From NCBI RefSeq assembly GCF_002338065.1, contig NZ_DDHJ01000006.1, positions 3,745-67,744 of the forward strand: 64,000 bases of DNA. Direction: 5' to 3'. The position numbers and the translations under genes were made by a program. Source of the DNA: Pseudomonas sp. UBA1879. Its GTDB lineage: Bacteria > Pseudomonadota > Gammaproteobacteria > Pseudomonadales > Pseudomonadaceae. Positions 9,124 through 18,355 of the stretch are shown here, in pieces (position 1 is the stretch's first letter; each line of letters opens with the position of its first letter). Under the pieces are notes generated by a model. The model did no database searches. It saw nothing but the letters and a program-made list of their open reading frames with translations, and was not told the DNA's origin.

Positions 9124-11918
9124 ACGACCTAACTCATCCTCCAATCAAATCGTTGCGCGCCACCCAGCGCTTGCAGTTCCATAAAGACTTCACCCTCGAC
9201 GACGCCACCGCGCTGGTTCCCTACTTCGCTGAACTGGGCATCAGTCACATTTACGCTTCGCCACTGCTCAAGGCGCGGGCCGGCTCGATGCACGGCTACG
9301 ACGTGGTCGATCCCCGGGTGATCAACCCTGAATTGGGCGGTGAACCGGCTCTGCGGCGTCTGGTGGCCGAACTGCGCAAGCACGGCATGGGGCTGATTCT
9401 GGATATCGTGTCCAACCACATGGCCGTGGGCGGTGCCGACAACCCCTGGTGGCTGGACCTGATCGAATGGGGGCAGCGCAGCCCTTACGCCAAGTTCTTC
9501 GACATTCAGTGGAACTCGCCGGACCCGCTGCTCAAGGGCCAGCTGCTGCTGCCCTTCCTCAGCACCGATTACGGTACCGTGCTGCAAAAGGGTGAAGCGC
9601 CGCTGTGTTTCGACGCCGAAACCGGCAGTTTCCGGGTGGAGCATTACCAGCATCACTTCCCCATCAATCCCGGCACCTACGGGCCGGTGCTGAACGCCGC
9701 CAAACGATCGGAACTGGAGGCCCTGGCCCAGCACTTCTCGGCACTGGACTCACGGCCGGACGCCTACGATCAAGCCGTGGACGCCAAGGCCGAACTGGCG
9801 GCGCTGGTCAAAAACACGCCCGATCTGGTGCAGGCGATCAACGACGGCCTCAAGCACTTCGATGGTAAAGATCCCGAAGGTTTCAAGCGCTTGCATGAGT
9901 TGCTTGAACGTCAGGATTTCCGCCTCGCCAGCTGGCGCACAGCGGGCGACGACATCAACTGGCGGCGCTTTTTCGACATCAACGAGCTGGGCGGCCTCAA
10001 GGTCGAGCGCTCGCAGGTATTCGAAGCCACCCACGGCAAGATCTTCCAGCTCATCGCTGAGGGCCTGGTGGACGGTCTGCGCATCGACCATATCGACGGC
10101 CTCGCCGACCCTCGCGGTTACTGCCGCAAGCTGCACCGTCGCGTCGAGAGCCTGCTCAGTCAGCGTCCGGCGGGCACCGAGCTGACCCATATTCCGATCT
10201 TCGTCGAAAAAATCCTTGGCCCGGATGAACAGGTGCGCAAAGACTGGAATGTCGATGGCACCACCGGTTACGAATTCATGAACCAGGTGTCATTGCTGCA
10301 ACACGACCCAAAAGGCGAAGAGGTGCTTGGCGAGCTGTGGAGCCGCATCAGCGGGCGCACCGCGGACTTCAATGCCGAAGTGCTGGAAGCCCGCGATCTG
10401 GTGCTGCACGGCACGCTGGCCGGCGACTTCGAAAACCTCGCGCAAGCGCTGTTGCAAGTGGCCCGCAGCGACGTCATGAGCCGCGACCTCACCCTCAACG
10501 CGATCCGCCGTGCGCTGCTGGCGCTGGTGGGCAGTTTCCCGGTCTATCGCACCTACATCACGGCATGTGGACGCTCGGCCGAAGACGAACGCTTCTTCCA
10601 ACAAGCCATGACCGGCGCGCGCGAGATGCTCGGCGAAGGCGACTGGCCGGTGCTGGATTACCTGGCCCGCTGGCTCGGCGGCGAACGCCTGCGCGATTAC
10701 CCGACCGGCCCGCTGCGGGAGATGCGTCGCAAGGCGTGCAATCGCTTCCAGCAACTGACGTCACCCGTCGCGGCGAAGTCCGTGGAAGACACCTCGTTCT
10801 ATCGCTCCGCCGTGCTGCTGTCGCGTAATGATGTGGGCTTTCATCCGCAACATTTCAGTGCACCGCCTGAGGCGTTTCACCAGATCTGCATCGAGCGCGG
10901 TGCAAGCTTTCCGGACAACCTGCTGACCACCGCGACCCACGACCACAAGCGCGGCGAAGACACCCGCACACGCCTGGCTGTCCTTAGTGAGCTGGCGCCA
11001 TGGTACGCCGAGCAGGTGGAGCGCTGGCAGCAGTTGTCAGCCCCTTTGAAACAGGGTGAGGAAGCCATCAGCCCCGGTGACGAGCTGATGCTGTATCAAG
11101 CGATTCTCGGCAGCTGGCCGTTGAGCATGGACGGTGCGGACGCCTTCGAGGACTACGCCAAACGCCTGACCCAATGGCAAGAAAAAGCGCTGCGCGAAGC
11201 CAAGTTGAAAAGTAGCTGGAGCGCGCCGAACGAGCCCTACGAAACCGCGTGCCGCGAGTTTCTTCAGCAGTTGTTGTTGAGCCCCGATGCCGTCGCGCTG
11301 CGTCAGTCGATCGGTGCCACCGCCAACCGCATCGCCCCGGCCGGTGCTTTGAACAGTCTGGCGCAAACTTTGCTGCGAATGACCGTGCCCGGTGTCCCTG
11401 ATCTGTATCAGGGCACTGAATTCTGGGACTTCAGCCTGGTGGACCCGGACAACCGTCGTCCCGTGGATTACCCCGCTCGCCAACGCGCGCTGAGTGACAC
11501 CACGACGCCGGCCGAGTTACTGGCCCAGTGGCAGGACGGTCGCATCAAACAGGCGTTGATCGCACAGGTACTCAGCCTGCGCAACCAGCACCCGACCCTG
11601 TTCAGTGAGGGCCGCTATCAACCGCTGGAAGTGGTTGGCGAACACGCCGAACACGTCCTCGCATTTGCCCGGGAAAAGGAGGATTTGCGGGCTATCGTTG
11701 TGATACCACGTTTGCCGGCTGAACTATTGGGCACCGCGCAAACTCCATTCATCAATGCAGGAAATTGGGGCGATACGCGAATCCTCCTGCCGTTCGCTGA
11801 TGCAAATCCAAATTGGAAGGGACTTTTCGCGCAAGCTACAGTCAGAGAGAACAAGGAATTGTCGCTCAGCGCAGCGCTCAAGGAATTTTCCGTCAATCTG
11901 CTTATTCAAACCTTGTAA
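9120..11918 (+). CDS. treY: Maltooligosyl trehalose synthase
   Basis: A 932-residue GH13 enzyme that isomerises the terminal alpha-1,4 bond of a maltooligosaccharide to alpha,alpha-1,1, giving maltooligosyltrehalose for TreZ. The barrel begins with FADYF-like TALVPYFAELGISHIYASPLLKA-type sequence, typical of TreY (about 30-55). The nucleophile is Asp323 in LRIDHIDGL and the acid/base Glu363 in VEKILG. The long insertion between the early strands and the nucleophile fits TreY rather than an amylase. The start overlaps malQ (ATGA), and a DUF2934 gene follows after 17 bases. Confidence 0.95.
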   Translation: MNDLTHPPIKSLRATQRLQFHKDFTLDDATALVPYFAELGISHIYASPLLKARAGSMHGYDVVDPRVINPELGGEPALRRLVAELRKHGMGLILDIVSNHMAVGGADNPWWLDLIEWGQRSPYAKFFDIQWNSPDPLLKGQLLLPFLSTDYGTVLQKGEAPLCFDAETGSFRVEHYQHHFPINPGTYGPVLNAAKRSELEALAQHFSALDSRPDAYDQAVDAKAELAALVKNTPDLVQAINDGLKHFDGKDPEGFKRLHELLERQDFRLASWRTAGDDINWRRFFDINELGGLKVERSQVFEATHGKIFQLIAEGLVDGLRIDHIDGLADPRGYCRKLHRRVESLLSQRPAGTELTHIPIFVEKILGPDEQVRKDWNVDGTTGYEFMNQVSLLQHDPKGEEVLGELWSRISGRTADFNAEVLEARDLVLHGTLAGDFENLAQALLQVARSDVMSRDLTLNAIRRALLALVGSFPVYRTYITACGRSAEDERFFQQAMTGAREMLGEGDWPVLDYLARWLGGERLRDYPTGPLREMRRKACNRFQQLTSPVAAKSVEDTSFYRSAVLLSRNDVGFHPQHFSAPPEAFHQICIERGASFPDNLLTTATHDHKRGEDTRTRLAVLSELAPWYAEQVERWQQLSAPLKQGEEAISPGDELMLYQAILGSWPLSMDGADAFEDYAKRLTQWQEKALREAKLKSSWSAPNEPYETACREFLQQLLLSPDAVALRQSIGATANRIAPAGALNSLAQTLLRMTVPGVPDLYQGTEFWDFSLVDPDNRRPVDYPARQRALSDTTTPAELLAQWQDGRIKQALIAQVLSLRNQHPTLFSEGRYQPLEVVGEHAEHVLAFAREKEDLRAIVVIPRLPAELLGTAQTPFINAGNWGDTRILLPFADANPNWKGLFAQATVRENKELSLSAALKEFSVNLLIQTL

Positions 11919-11935
11919 TACCCGGGAGTGTCGAG

Positions 11936-12355
11936 ATGAGTGCCGACGAAAAACGAATCAAAGAGCTTGCCCACCAGATCTGGGAATCAGAGGGCAAGCC
12001 TCATGGAAAGGATGCCGTGCATTGGGAACAGGCCCGCAAGCTAGCGGACGCTGAAGCCAAGGCACCCAAGAAAGCAGCTGGCTCGAAAGCAGCCGCCAAA
12101 CCCAAGGCTGAACCCAAGGCCGCAGCCGCCAAGCCCGCTGCCAAGGCTGCAGAAAAACCAGCCGCCAAAGCCGCTGAAAAGCCGGCAGCGAAGTCAGCAG
12201 CCAAGCCTGCAGCAAAACCGGCGGCCAAAGCTCCGGCCAAGCCGAAAGCCGCTGCCAGCAGCGCTGACGGCGCAGCCGCCAAGCCCGCGGCCAAGCCGGC
12301 AGCAAAACCTGCTGCCAAGAAGACACCGCCGGCTGCAAAGCCACCCGCGCCTTGA
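11936..12355 (+). CDS. DUF2934 protein with Ala/Lys/Pro repeat tail
   Basis: A 139-residue protein in two parts. Residues 1-40 form a DUF2934-type segment (RIKELAHQIWESEGKPHG, then HWEQA). From about residue 42 to the end there is a low-complexity tail of KPAAK/AAEKP repeats, strongly basic and without predicted fold, as in the histone-H1-like AlgP of Pseudomonas. The tail suggests nucleic acid or polyanion binding, but no function is established for it here. The gene lies 17 bases after treY and before glgX. The repetitive coding DNA may be prone to length change by slippage. Confidence 0.85.
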   Translation: MSADEKRIKELAHQIWESEGKPHGKDAVHWEQARKLADAEAKAPKKAAGSKAAAKPKAEPKAAAAKPAAKAAEKPAAKAAEKPAAKSAAKPAAKPAAKAPAKPKAAASSADGAAAKPAAKPAAKPAAKKTPPAAKPPAP

Positions 12356-12396
12356 GCCTTCGTCACCCACGAAGCCAAGCGCACTGAAGACCTCTG

Positions 12397-12432
12397 CCGC
12401 AGGGATCGTCTGACACCGACGTCTCCCTGCGG
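12397..12432 (+). promoter_or_regulatory. Stem-loop between the DUF2934 gene and glgX
   Basis: A 9-bp perfect stem (12397-12405 with 12424-12432) contains a second inner pairing CGTC/GACG. No T-run follows, so it is more likely a processing or mRNA-stability hairpin, or a weak attenuator, than an intrinsic terminator. It divides the operon upstream of glgX. Confidence 0.5.
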
Positions 12433-12530
12433 TAATCCCTCTGCCTGTTTCTGTAGCAGTGGCGCAGCAATGAAGCTGCGACAAAGGCTTTGTTCGCCTT
12501 CAGGAAATCATTCGAACGTCAGGAATCACC

Positions 12531-14717
12531 ATGAGCCAGCCAGAAAACACCACCGCCCCAAAGAATGAATCCAGCAAGGCCGACAGCCCGGAAGTCACCG
12601 CGTCGCGCATCCGTGAAGGTCTGCCCTTCCCGCTTGGCGCGAACTGGGATGGCCTGGGGGTCAACTTCGCGATTTTTTCGGCCAACGCGACCAAGGTCGA
12701 GTTGTGCCTGTTCGACTCTACCGGTGAGACGGAACTGGAGCGCATCGAACTCCCCGAATACACCGATGAAATCTTCCACGGCTACCTGCCCGATGCCCAT
12801 CCGGGCCTGGTGTACGGCTATCGTGTGTATGGCCCGTATGACCCGAAAAACGGCCATCGTTTCAACCACAACAAACTGTTGATCGACCCGTATGCCAAGC
12901 AGCTGGTCGGCGAGCTGAAATGGTCTGAAGCCCTTTTCGGCTACACGATCGGTCACCCCGATGATGACCTGAGCTTCGACGAACGTGACAGTGCCCCGTT
13001 CGTGCCAAAGTGCAAGGTGATCGATCCTGCTTACACCTGGGGCCGCGATCAACGCGTGAACGTGCCGTGGGAAAAGACCATTTTCTACGAGACCCACACC
13101 CGCGGCTTCACCATGCGTCACCCGTCCGTGCCAGACGAGCTGAAAGGCACGTTTTCCGGCCTGATGGTCGACGACGTGATCCAGCACATCAAAGGGCTAG
13201 GCGTAACCTCGATCGAGCTGTTGCCGATCCATGCGTTCGTCAACGATCAGCACCTGTTGCAAAAGGGCATGACCAACTACTGGGGCTATAACACCATCGC
13301 GTTCTTCGCCCCGGACCCGCGTTTCCTCGCTCACGGCAAGATTGCCGAATTCAAGGAAATGGTCGCCCACATGCATCATGCCGGCCTGGAAGTGATTCTG
13401 GACGTGGTCTACAACCACACGGCTGAGGGCAACGAACGCGGGCCTACCCTGTCGATGCGCGGCATCGACAATGCCTCGTACTACCGTTTGATGCCGGACG
13501 ACAAACGCTACTACATCAACGACTCCGGCACCGGCAACACCCTGGACCTAAGCCACCCATGCGTGTTGCAGATGGTCACCGATTCCCTGCGTTATTGGGC
13601 CAGCGAGATGCATGTCGACGGTTTCCGCTTCGACCTGGCAACCATCCTCGGCCGTTACCACGACGGCTTCGACGAGCGTCACAGCTTCCTGGTCGCCTGT
13701 CGCCAGGATCCTGTGTTGCGTCAGGTCAAGCTGATCGCCGAGCCTTGGGACTGCGGCCCAGGGGGCTATCAGGTCGGACACTTCGCCCCGGGCTGGGCCG
13801 AGTGGAACGACAAGTTCCGCGACACCGTGCGGGCGTTCTGGAAAGGCGACGAGGCACAGTTGGCAGACCTCGCCAGCCGTCTGACCGCTTCCGGCAACAT
13901 GTTCAACCAGCGCGGCCGCCGACCTTACGCGTCGGTCAACTTCGTCACGGCGCACGATGGCTTCACGCTGCACGACCTGGTGTCGTACAACGACAAGCAC
14001 AATGAGGACAACGACGAGAACAACCAGGACGGCAGCAACGACAACCGCTCCTGGAACCACGGCGTCGAAGGCCCGACCGAAGACCCGGAAATCAACGCAC
14101 TGCGCCTGCGCCAGATGCGCAACTTCTTCGCCACCCTGTTGTTTTCCCAGGGCACGCCGATGATCGTCGCCGGTGATGAATTCGCGCGCACCCAACATGG
14201 CAACAACAATGCGTACTGTCAGGACAGCGAGATTGGCTGGGTCAACTGGGACTGGGACGAAGACGGCAAGGCATTGCATGACTTCGTGCAGCGGCTGATC
14301 AAGCTGCGCATGAAATACCCGATCCTGCGTCGTGGCCGCTTCCTGGTGGGCGAATACAACGAGGAACTGGGTGTCAAGGATGTGACCTGGCTGTCGCCAA
14401 GTGGCGAAGAAATGACCACCGAGCAGTGGGAAGATGCCAACGGGCGCTGCCTCGGCATGCTTATCGATGGCCGCGCCCAGGAAACCGGGATTCGCCGTCG
14501 CGGCGCCGACGCAACCATGCTCCTGGTGGTCAACTCGCACCACGACGGCGTGAACTTCACCCTGCCGGAAGTCCCGGAAGGCGTGAAGTGGGTCAATCTG
14601 GTCGACACCAATCAACCCGAGAGCAAAGGCAAGGCTCAATTCGACTTCGGCACCGAGTACACGGTTACGCCGCGCTCGCTGCTGCTGTTCGAGCTGCAAA
14701 AGGAAGATCAGGCGTAG
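12531..14717 (+). CDS. glgX: Glycogen debranching enzyme
   Basis: A 728-residue GH13 isoamylase-type enzyme that hydrolyses alpha-1,6 branches of glycogen, releasing linear maltooligosaccharides for MalQ and TreY. A CBM48 domain (about 35-130) is followed by the barrel. Catalytic residues are Asp368 in FRFDLATILGR, Glu404 in IAEPWDCG and Asp476 in TAHDGFTLHDL. An AGGAATC ribosome site precedes the ATG. The gene lies 175 bases after the DUF2934 gene, with a hairpin between, and ends in a strong REP-derived terminator, so it is probably the last gene of the operon. Confidence 0.95.
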   Translation: MSQPENTTAPKNESSKADSPEVTASRIREGLPFPLGANWDGLGVNFAIFSANATKVELCLFDSTGETELERIELPEYTDEIFHGYLPDAHPGLVYGYRVYGPYDPKNGHRFNHNKLLIDPYAKQLVGELKWSEALFGYTIGHPDDDLSFDERDSAPFVPKCKVIDPAYTWGRDQRVNVPWEKTIFYETHTRGFTMRHPSVPDELKGTFSGLMVDDVIQHIKGLGVTSIELLPIHAFVNDQHLLQKGMTNYWGYNTIAFFAPDPRFLAHGKIAEFKEMVAHMHHAGLEVILDVVYNHTAEGNERGPTLSMRGIDNASYYRLMPDDKRYYINDSGTGNTLDLSHPCVLQMVTDSLRYWASEMHVDGFRFDLATILGRYHDGFDERHSFLVACRQDPVLRQVKLIAEPWDCGPGGYQVGHFAPGWAEWNDKFRDTVRAFWKGDEAQLADLASRLTASGNMFNQRGRRPYASVNFVTAHDGFTLHDLVSYNDKHNEDNDENNQDGSNDNRSWNHGVEGPTEDPEINALRLRQMRNFFATLLFSQGTPMIVAGDEFARTQHGNNNAYCQDSEIGWVNWDWDEDGKALHDFVQRLIKLRMKYPILRRGRFLVGEYNEELGVKDVTWLSPSGEEMTTEQWEDANGRCLGMLIDGRAQETGIRRRGADATMLLVVNSHHDGVNFTLPEVPEGVKWVNLVDTNQPESKGKAQFDFGTEYTVTPRSLLLFELQKEDQA

Positions 14718-14755
14718 GGCTGGCATCGCCCGACTGCTGTCTTTAGCGATATGCT

Positions 14756-14790
14756 GTGGGAGCCGGCTTGCTGGCTCCCACTTTTTTTTT
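14756..14790 (+). terminator. Intrinsic terminator made from a family-B palindrome
   Basis: The 9-bp arms GTGGGAGCC and GGCTCCCAC enclose GGCTTGCT, followed by nine T residues. The arm and loop match the family-B repeat found in pairs at 36.97 and 52.70 kb, but here it is a single compact hairpin. It ends the glgX transcript. Confidence 0.85.
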
Positions 14791-14830
14791 CCAGCGTGTC
14801 GCAGAGACTCGGACGGCAGCAGGCAGCCCT

Positions 14831-16216
14831 TCACATCAACGCCGACAACCTAACGTCCGCCGCCAGCACCCTGTGCAATTCGCCATTCGCGGCGAAGATC
14901 GGCACCGACACGGTGATGCAGAACGCGTCCGTGGCCGACGAGCGATACACCGGCGTGATATGGCTGGTCAGTTGCGCCGCTACCTCCTTGAACCAGGGCC
15001 TTTGCGCCCAATGACGACCCTTGCAGCTCGGTGCCTGGCTGTCAGTATCGAGCCCGATGTTTTCGCTGATCTGCGTGCCGTTGCGGTCCACCATGTAAAA
15101 CAACTCGAAACGCGCATCGCGCCGTAACGTGTCGAGCATGAAGCGCTCGGCTGTCTGCACGTCCCCCAGCATCGCCGCCTCACTCCCCAGACTCTCCACG
15201 CTCGCCTGAATCGCCTTGTGCATCTGCAGCCGAAAACCGCCCAGCCCGTTCAGCAGATGATCGCCGCTGTTGCGTACTGCATCACTGTGGGTCAAGACCT
15301 GCCCAGCGTTGCCGAGCAATTCCGACGCCACTCCGGCAATGTTCTGCACGTCGCGGTTGATCGCATGCACCGCGATGCCGATGTGCTCGGTGCCCGACGC
15401 GATGTGCCCCACCCGTTGATCGAGCTGGTCCATGGCGGACTGGGTACTGAGCAAATCCTCGCCCATACGGGTCATGCCCTCGCGGCCCTCGGCGACTGCG
15501 GCGTGCATGATCCGGCCCGCGGCACCCAGCTGGTCCATGTCGGCCCGAAAGCGCTCGATGATTTGACTCACCCGGGCCGTCGACTCGGTGGTGTGTCCGG
15601 CCAGCCGCCGAACCTCGTCCGCGACCACGGCGAACCCGCGACCATGCTCCCCGGCGCGGGCCGCTTCGATGGCTGCATTGAGCGCTAGCAAATTGGTCTG
15701 CTGGGAGATGCTGGCTATCACCCCAAGGACCTGACTCACTTCTTCGAGCTGGCCAAACAGCTGACCGATCACCGCTTCCAGCTTCTGCTCACTGGAACCG
15801 ATGGCCTCGACCTGGCCCAGCACCTGCTCGCCGGTCTGCTGGCACTGGCGCAGCGTAAGGGTGACCTCGCTGGACAGCCTGGCCACCTGCGCGGCGCCTG
15901 GCACCAGCTCGGTGTCCAGGGATGTGCTGACCTGCTCACTGGCGCTGGCGATCAGCTCCGAGGCCTGGGCCAGCATCTGTCCGCTCTGTTCGGTGGCGCG
16001 GGCAATGCGCGCCAACTCCGGGGCATGGGCGGCAATGTCCACGGACGCGGCCAGGCTCTCGGCCAGACGCTGATGCAGGGCCTGGCTGAAGCCATTCAGA
16101 CGCGTATTGAACGGCGAAGGACCGGACAGCTGCACCGTCAGGTCCAGGTCATCGAACAACAGGTCAAGGGCGTCATCGTCATGAGCCCGGCGTTTGTTGG
16201 CGCGCAGTGAAAACAT
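14831..16216 (-). CDS. Soluble methyl-accepting chemotaxis protein with C-terminal PDC/Cache-like sensor
   Basis: A 461-residue chemoreceptor. The signalling tip is canonical at about 165-206 (QQTNLLALNAAIEAARAGE, then FAVVADEVRRL), the part that binds CheA/CheW. There is no signal sequence, membrane helix or HAMP domain. The sensor appears to sit after the signalling hairpin: residues about 355-455 resemble a PDC/Cache module, with RPWF at 406-409 and a C-terminal DVRLSAL. The protein should be cytoplasmic and sense an internal ligand. The ATG at 16216 has GGAGGGAGAT upstream; a longer reading to 16495 is arginine-rich and unlikely. It lies downstream of, and on the same strand as, the ammonia-lyase gene. 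Confidence 0.85.
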   Translation of the reverse strand: MFSLRANKRRAHDDDALDLLFDDLDLTVQLSGPSPFNTRLNGFSQALHQRLAESLAASVDIAAHAPELARIARATEQSGQMLAQASELIASASEQVSTSLDTELVPGAAQVARLSSEVTLTLRQCQQTGEQVLGQVEAIGSSEQKLEAVIGQLFGQLEEVSQVLGVIASISQQTNLLALNAAIEAARAGEHGRGFAVVADEVRRLAGHTTESTARVSQIIERFRADMDQLGAAGRIMHAAVAEGREGMTRMGEDLLSTQSAMDQLDQRVGHIASGTEHIGIAVHAINRDVQNIAGVASELLGNAGQVLTHSDAVRNSGDHLLNGLGGFRLQMHKAIQASVESLGSEAAMLGDVQTAERFMLDTLRRDARFELFYMVDRNGTQISENIGLDTDSQAPSCKGRHWAQRPWFKEVAAQLTSHITPVYRSSATDAFCITVSVPIFAANGELHRVLAADVRLSALM

Positions 16217-16374
16217 TCGGCATCTCCCTCCATGTGTGCCGAAAGGCGCTGCAAGCACAATGCCATCAGTGCGACAGCGCGGGAGGCCCGGTCCGGCAGC
16301 ATACAGCCGTTGTCGCATGCACCAGATCGAGCGGTTTACCGCGCGACGCAGCCTTTTTGGTGCGCACCGGGCAT

Positions 16375-17343
16375 TCAGCGCGCCAACAGCTTCGCGTAGG
16401 CAGCGAGGTCGATATTGCCGCCGCTGATGATCACCCCCACCCGCTGGCCCTTCAATTGAGCTGCCATTTCTCGCGCGGCCGCAAAGCCCAGACACCCTGT
16501 CGGTTCCACGACCATTTTCATGCGCTCGGCGAAGAAGCGCATCGCGTCCACCAACTGCGCATCGCTGGCGACCAGAATGTCGTCAACGTCGCGCTGGATG
16601 ATGCTGAAGGTGTACTGGCCCAGGTACTGGGTCTGAGCGCCGTCGGCGATGGTTTTCGGAGTGTCGATCTTGACGATGCGCCCGCTGCGCAAGGATTGCT
16701 GGCCGTCATTGCCCGCCTCCGGCTCGACGCCATAGAGCTTGCACTGCGGGGCCAGGGCCCGGGTCGACAGCGCGGAACCGCTGAGCAGGCCGCCGCCGCC
16801 GAGACACACGAACAGCGCATCCAGAGCACCCACTTCTTCGAACAATTCCTTCGCGGCCGTGCCCTGCCCCGCCAGAATGTCCGGATGATCGTACGGCGGA
16901 ATCAGCGTAAATCCCTGTTCCTCGGCCAGGCGCCGGCCAATGGCTTCGCGATCTTCGGTGTAGCGGTCGTACACCACCACAGTCGCGCCATATTCCCGGG
17001 TGGCAGCCACTTTCGCGGCCGGTGCATCGTGGGGCATGACGATGGTCGCGGGAATCCCCAGCAACCGGGCAGACAGCGCGATGCCTTGGGCGTGGTTACC
17101 CGACGAAAACGCGACCACGCCGTGCTTGCGCTGAGTGGCGTCGAACTTCGACAGGGCATTGAAGGCGCCCCGAAACTTGAACGCCCCCATGCGTTGAAAG
17201 TTTTCGCATTTGAAAAACACCTCGGCCCCCCACTCGCGATCCACCGTGCGTGAAGTCAGAACAGGCGTTTTGTGGGCATGGCCTTCGATACGTTTGGCAG
17301 CCGCGATCACGTCGTCATAGGTCGGGAGTACGAGCGTTTCCAT
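16375..17343 (-). CDS. PLP-dependent ammonia-lyase of the serine/threonine dehydratase family (threo-3-hydroxyaspartate type)
   Basis: A 322-residue fold-type II PLP enzyme. Lys56 in KFRGAFNAL is the Schiff-base lysine, SGNHAQ follows at about 85, and the phosphate-binding loop is CLGGGGLLSG. The length, with no C-terminal ACT domain, excludes biosynthetic IlvA and fits catabolic dehydratases, serine racemases and threo-3-hydroxy-L-aspartate ammonia-lyases. The last is my preferred reading from overall similarity, but the substrate cannot be proven by sequence. The start at 17343 follows GAGGG by five bases. ACTACAAA half-sites lie 165-237 bases upstream. Confidence 0.82.
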   Translation of the reverse strand: METLVLPTYDDVIAAAKRIEGHAHKTPVLTSRTVDREWGAEVFFKCENFQRMGAFKFRGAFNALSKFDATQRKHGVVAFSSGNHAQGIALSARLLGIPATIVMPHDAPAAKVAATREYGATVVVYDRYTEDREAIGRRLAEEQGFTLIPPYDHPDILAGQGTAAKELFEEVGALDALFVCLGGGGLLSGSALSTRALAPQCKLYGVEPEAGNDGQQSLRSGRIVKIDTPKTIADGAQTQYLGQYTFSIIQRDVDDILVASDAQLVDAMRFFAERMKMVVEPTGCLGFAAAREMAAQLKGQRVGVIISGGNIDLAAYAKLLAR

Positions 17344-18017
17344 CATTACCCTCAGAGTCATTGGCGAGACCGGGGTCATCGAACGATGCCCGGCTTCGCT
17401 TGCCATGGAATACAGACTTGGGAAGGTAAAGGCTGGCATACGTTCGAGGCAACCGTTGGTGAGTGAATGCTGAAAGCCATCGGAGTCTGCCCCCCGTAGA
17501 CGCTGACTTTGTAGTCACGAACGGACCTTTGTGTATCGGCACTACAAAAAATGTAGTCCACGAAAATAATCACTACAAAATGGTTGACGAAGTGTTTCGG
17601 CGATTGCATAGTGAGGCCGTCTCCCTGATCGGGAGAGCTGGCAAAAGTACTCCGGGCCCGTTAGACAAAGCCGTCGAACACCCTCTGGATGTGTGCTGCC
17701 CACAAGGCAGATTGATGAAGCTGAACCGGCGTGACCGACCTTTGGGCCAGTGCTGGCGAAACGTCCTCATGACACTTGTGGCCGACCACGATACGTCGCC
17801 AGTGTCCTCATGACGTCCGCTGTTTCTTCCCTTCGGTTCGACGCACTCCGTACAGCCCCCCATCGACATACCTCCTGCCCGGCAACGGCTCCGGCTCTGT
17901 TGTATCGACGGACCTTGTTTGTCAGCGCGTGAAAGGACTGCAGATCGATGGACGATCTGCCATTACGTTTGAACTAACCAGATAGATTAACGACAGGCAA
18001 AAAAGGGGTATCCCACC
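17344..18017. other. Long intergenic region without a convincing gene
   Basis: The 674 bases contain the promoter of the ammonia-lyase gene, four ACTACAAA-type half-sites at 17508-17580 and the leader of the 18018 gene. ORFs present in several frames have no recognisable domain or consistent coding bias. The right part (17860-17985) is of unclear origin. Confidence 0.5.
17508..17580. promoter_or_regulatory. Cluster of four ACTACAAA / TTTGTAGT half-sites
   Basis: TTTGTAGT (17508), CACTACAAA (17540), TGTAGTCCACGA (17552) and CACTACAAAA (17571) occur within 73 bases as two inverted pairs. The first and third also share a following CACGA. Such spacing suggests an operator for a dimeric regulator. 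The likely target is the ammonia-lyase gene starting at 17343; the regulator is unknown. Confidence 0.4.
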
Positions 18018-18347
18018 ATGAATCTGAACAATCAACCCACCATTGATCAATTGGCTCGACTGTTCGCGGCGCAGAAGGACACCCTCGATAGCCACATTCT
18101 CTGGGTCTGTGAAAAAGGTGATGTACACATGGACGGCCTGGGTGCCTGCACCGAGGAACACGAGTTCGACGAACAACGTCCACACATGCGTGCGCGCTTG
18201 AAGATGTACCGCAAAGGCCATGGTTATGTCGGCAAGAAGGCCGCCGCCGACAAGCAGTTTCTGGGTCAGGTGCTCGATACCCTCAGCAGTGAATGGGGCA
18301 GTGCGCAGAAAGAGCCGGGCTTGCGCGTCATTGACAAGCTTTGCTGA
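18018..18347 (+). CDS. Conserved-looking hypothetical protein, 109 aa
   Basis: A small soluble protein with no membrane segment or signal peptide and no domain I recognise. It contains HILWVCEKGDVHMDGLG, an acidic EEHEFDEQ stretch and a basic ARLKMYRKGHGYVGKKAAADK segment. AAAGGGG stands about ten bases before the ATG, codon use is normal for the region and a strong terminator follows the stop at once, so I take it as a real single-gene unit. No function is proposed. Confidence 0.75.
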   Translation: MNLNNQPTIDQLARLFAAQKDTLDSHILWVCEKGDVHMDGLGACTEEHEFDEQRPHMRARLKMYRKGHGYVGKKAAADKQFLGQVLDTLSSEWGSAQKEPGLRVIDKLC

Positions 18348-18355
18348 ACCTTGCC

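Noticed and set aside
17463..17813. 116-codon plus-strand ORF upstream of the 18018 gene
   Set aside because: No domain, no ribosome site, and composition unlike a protein; overlapping ORFs in other frames are of similar length.
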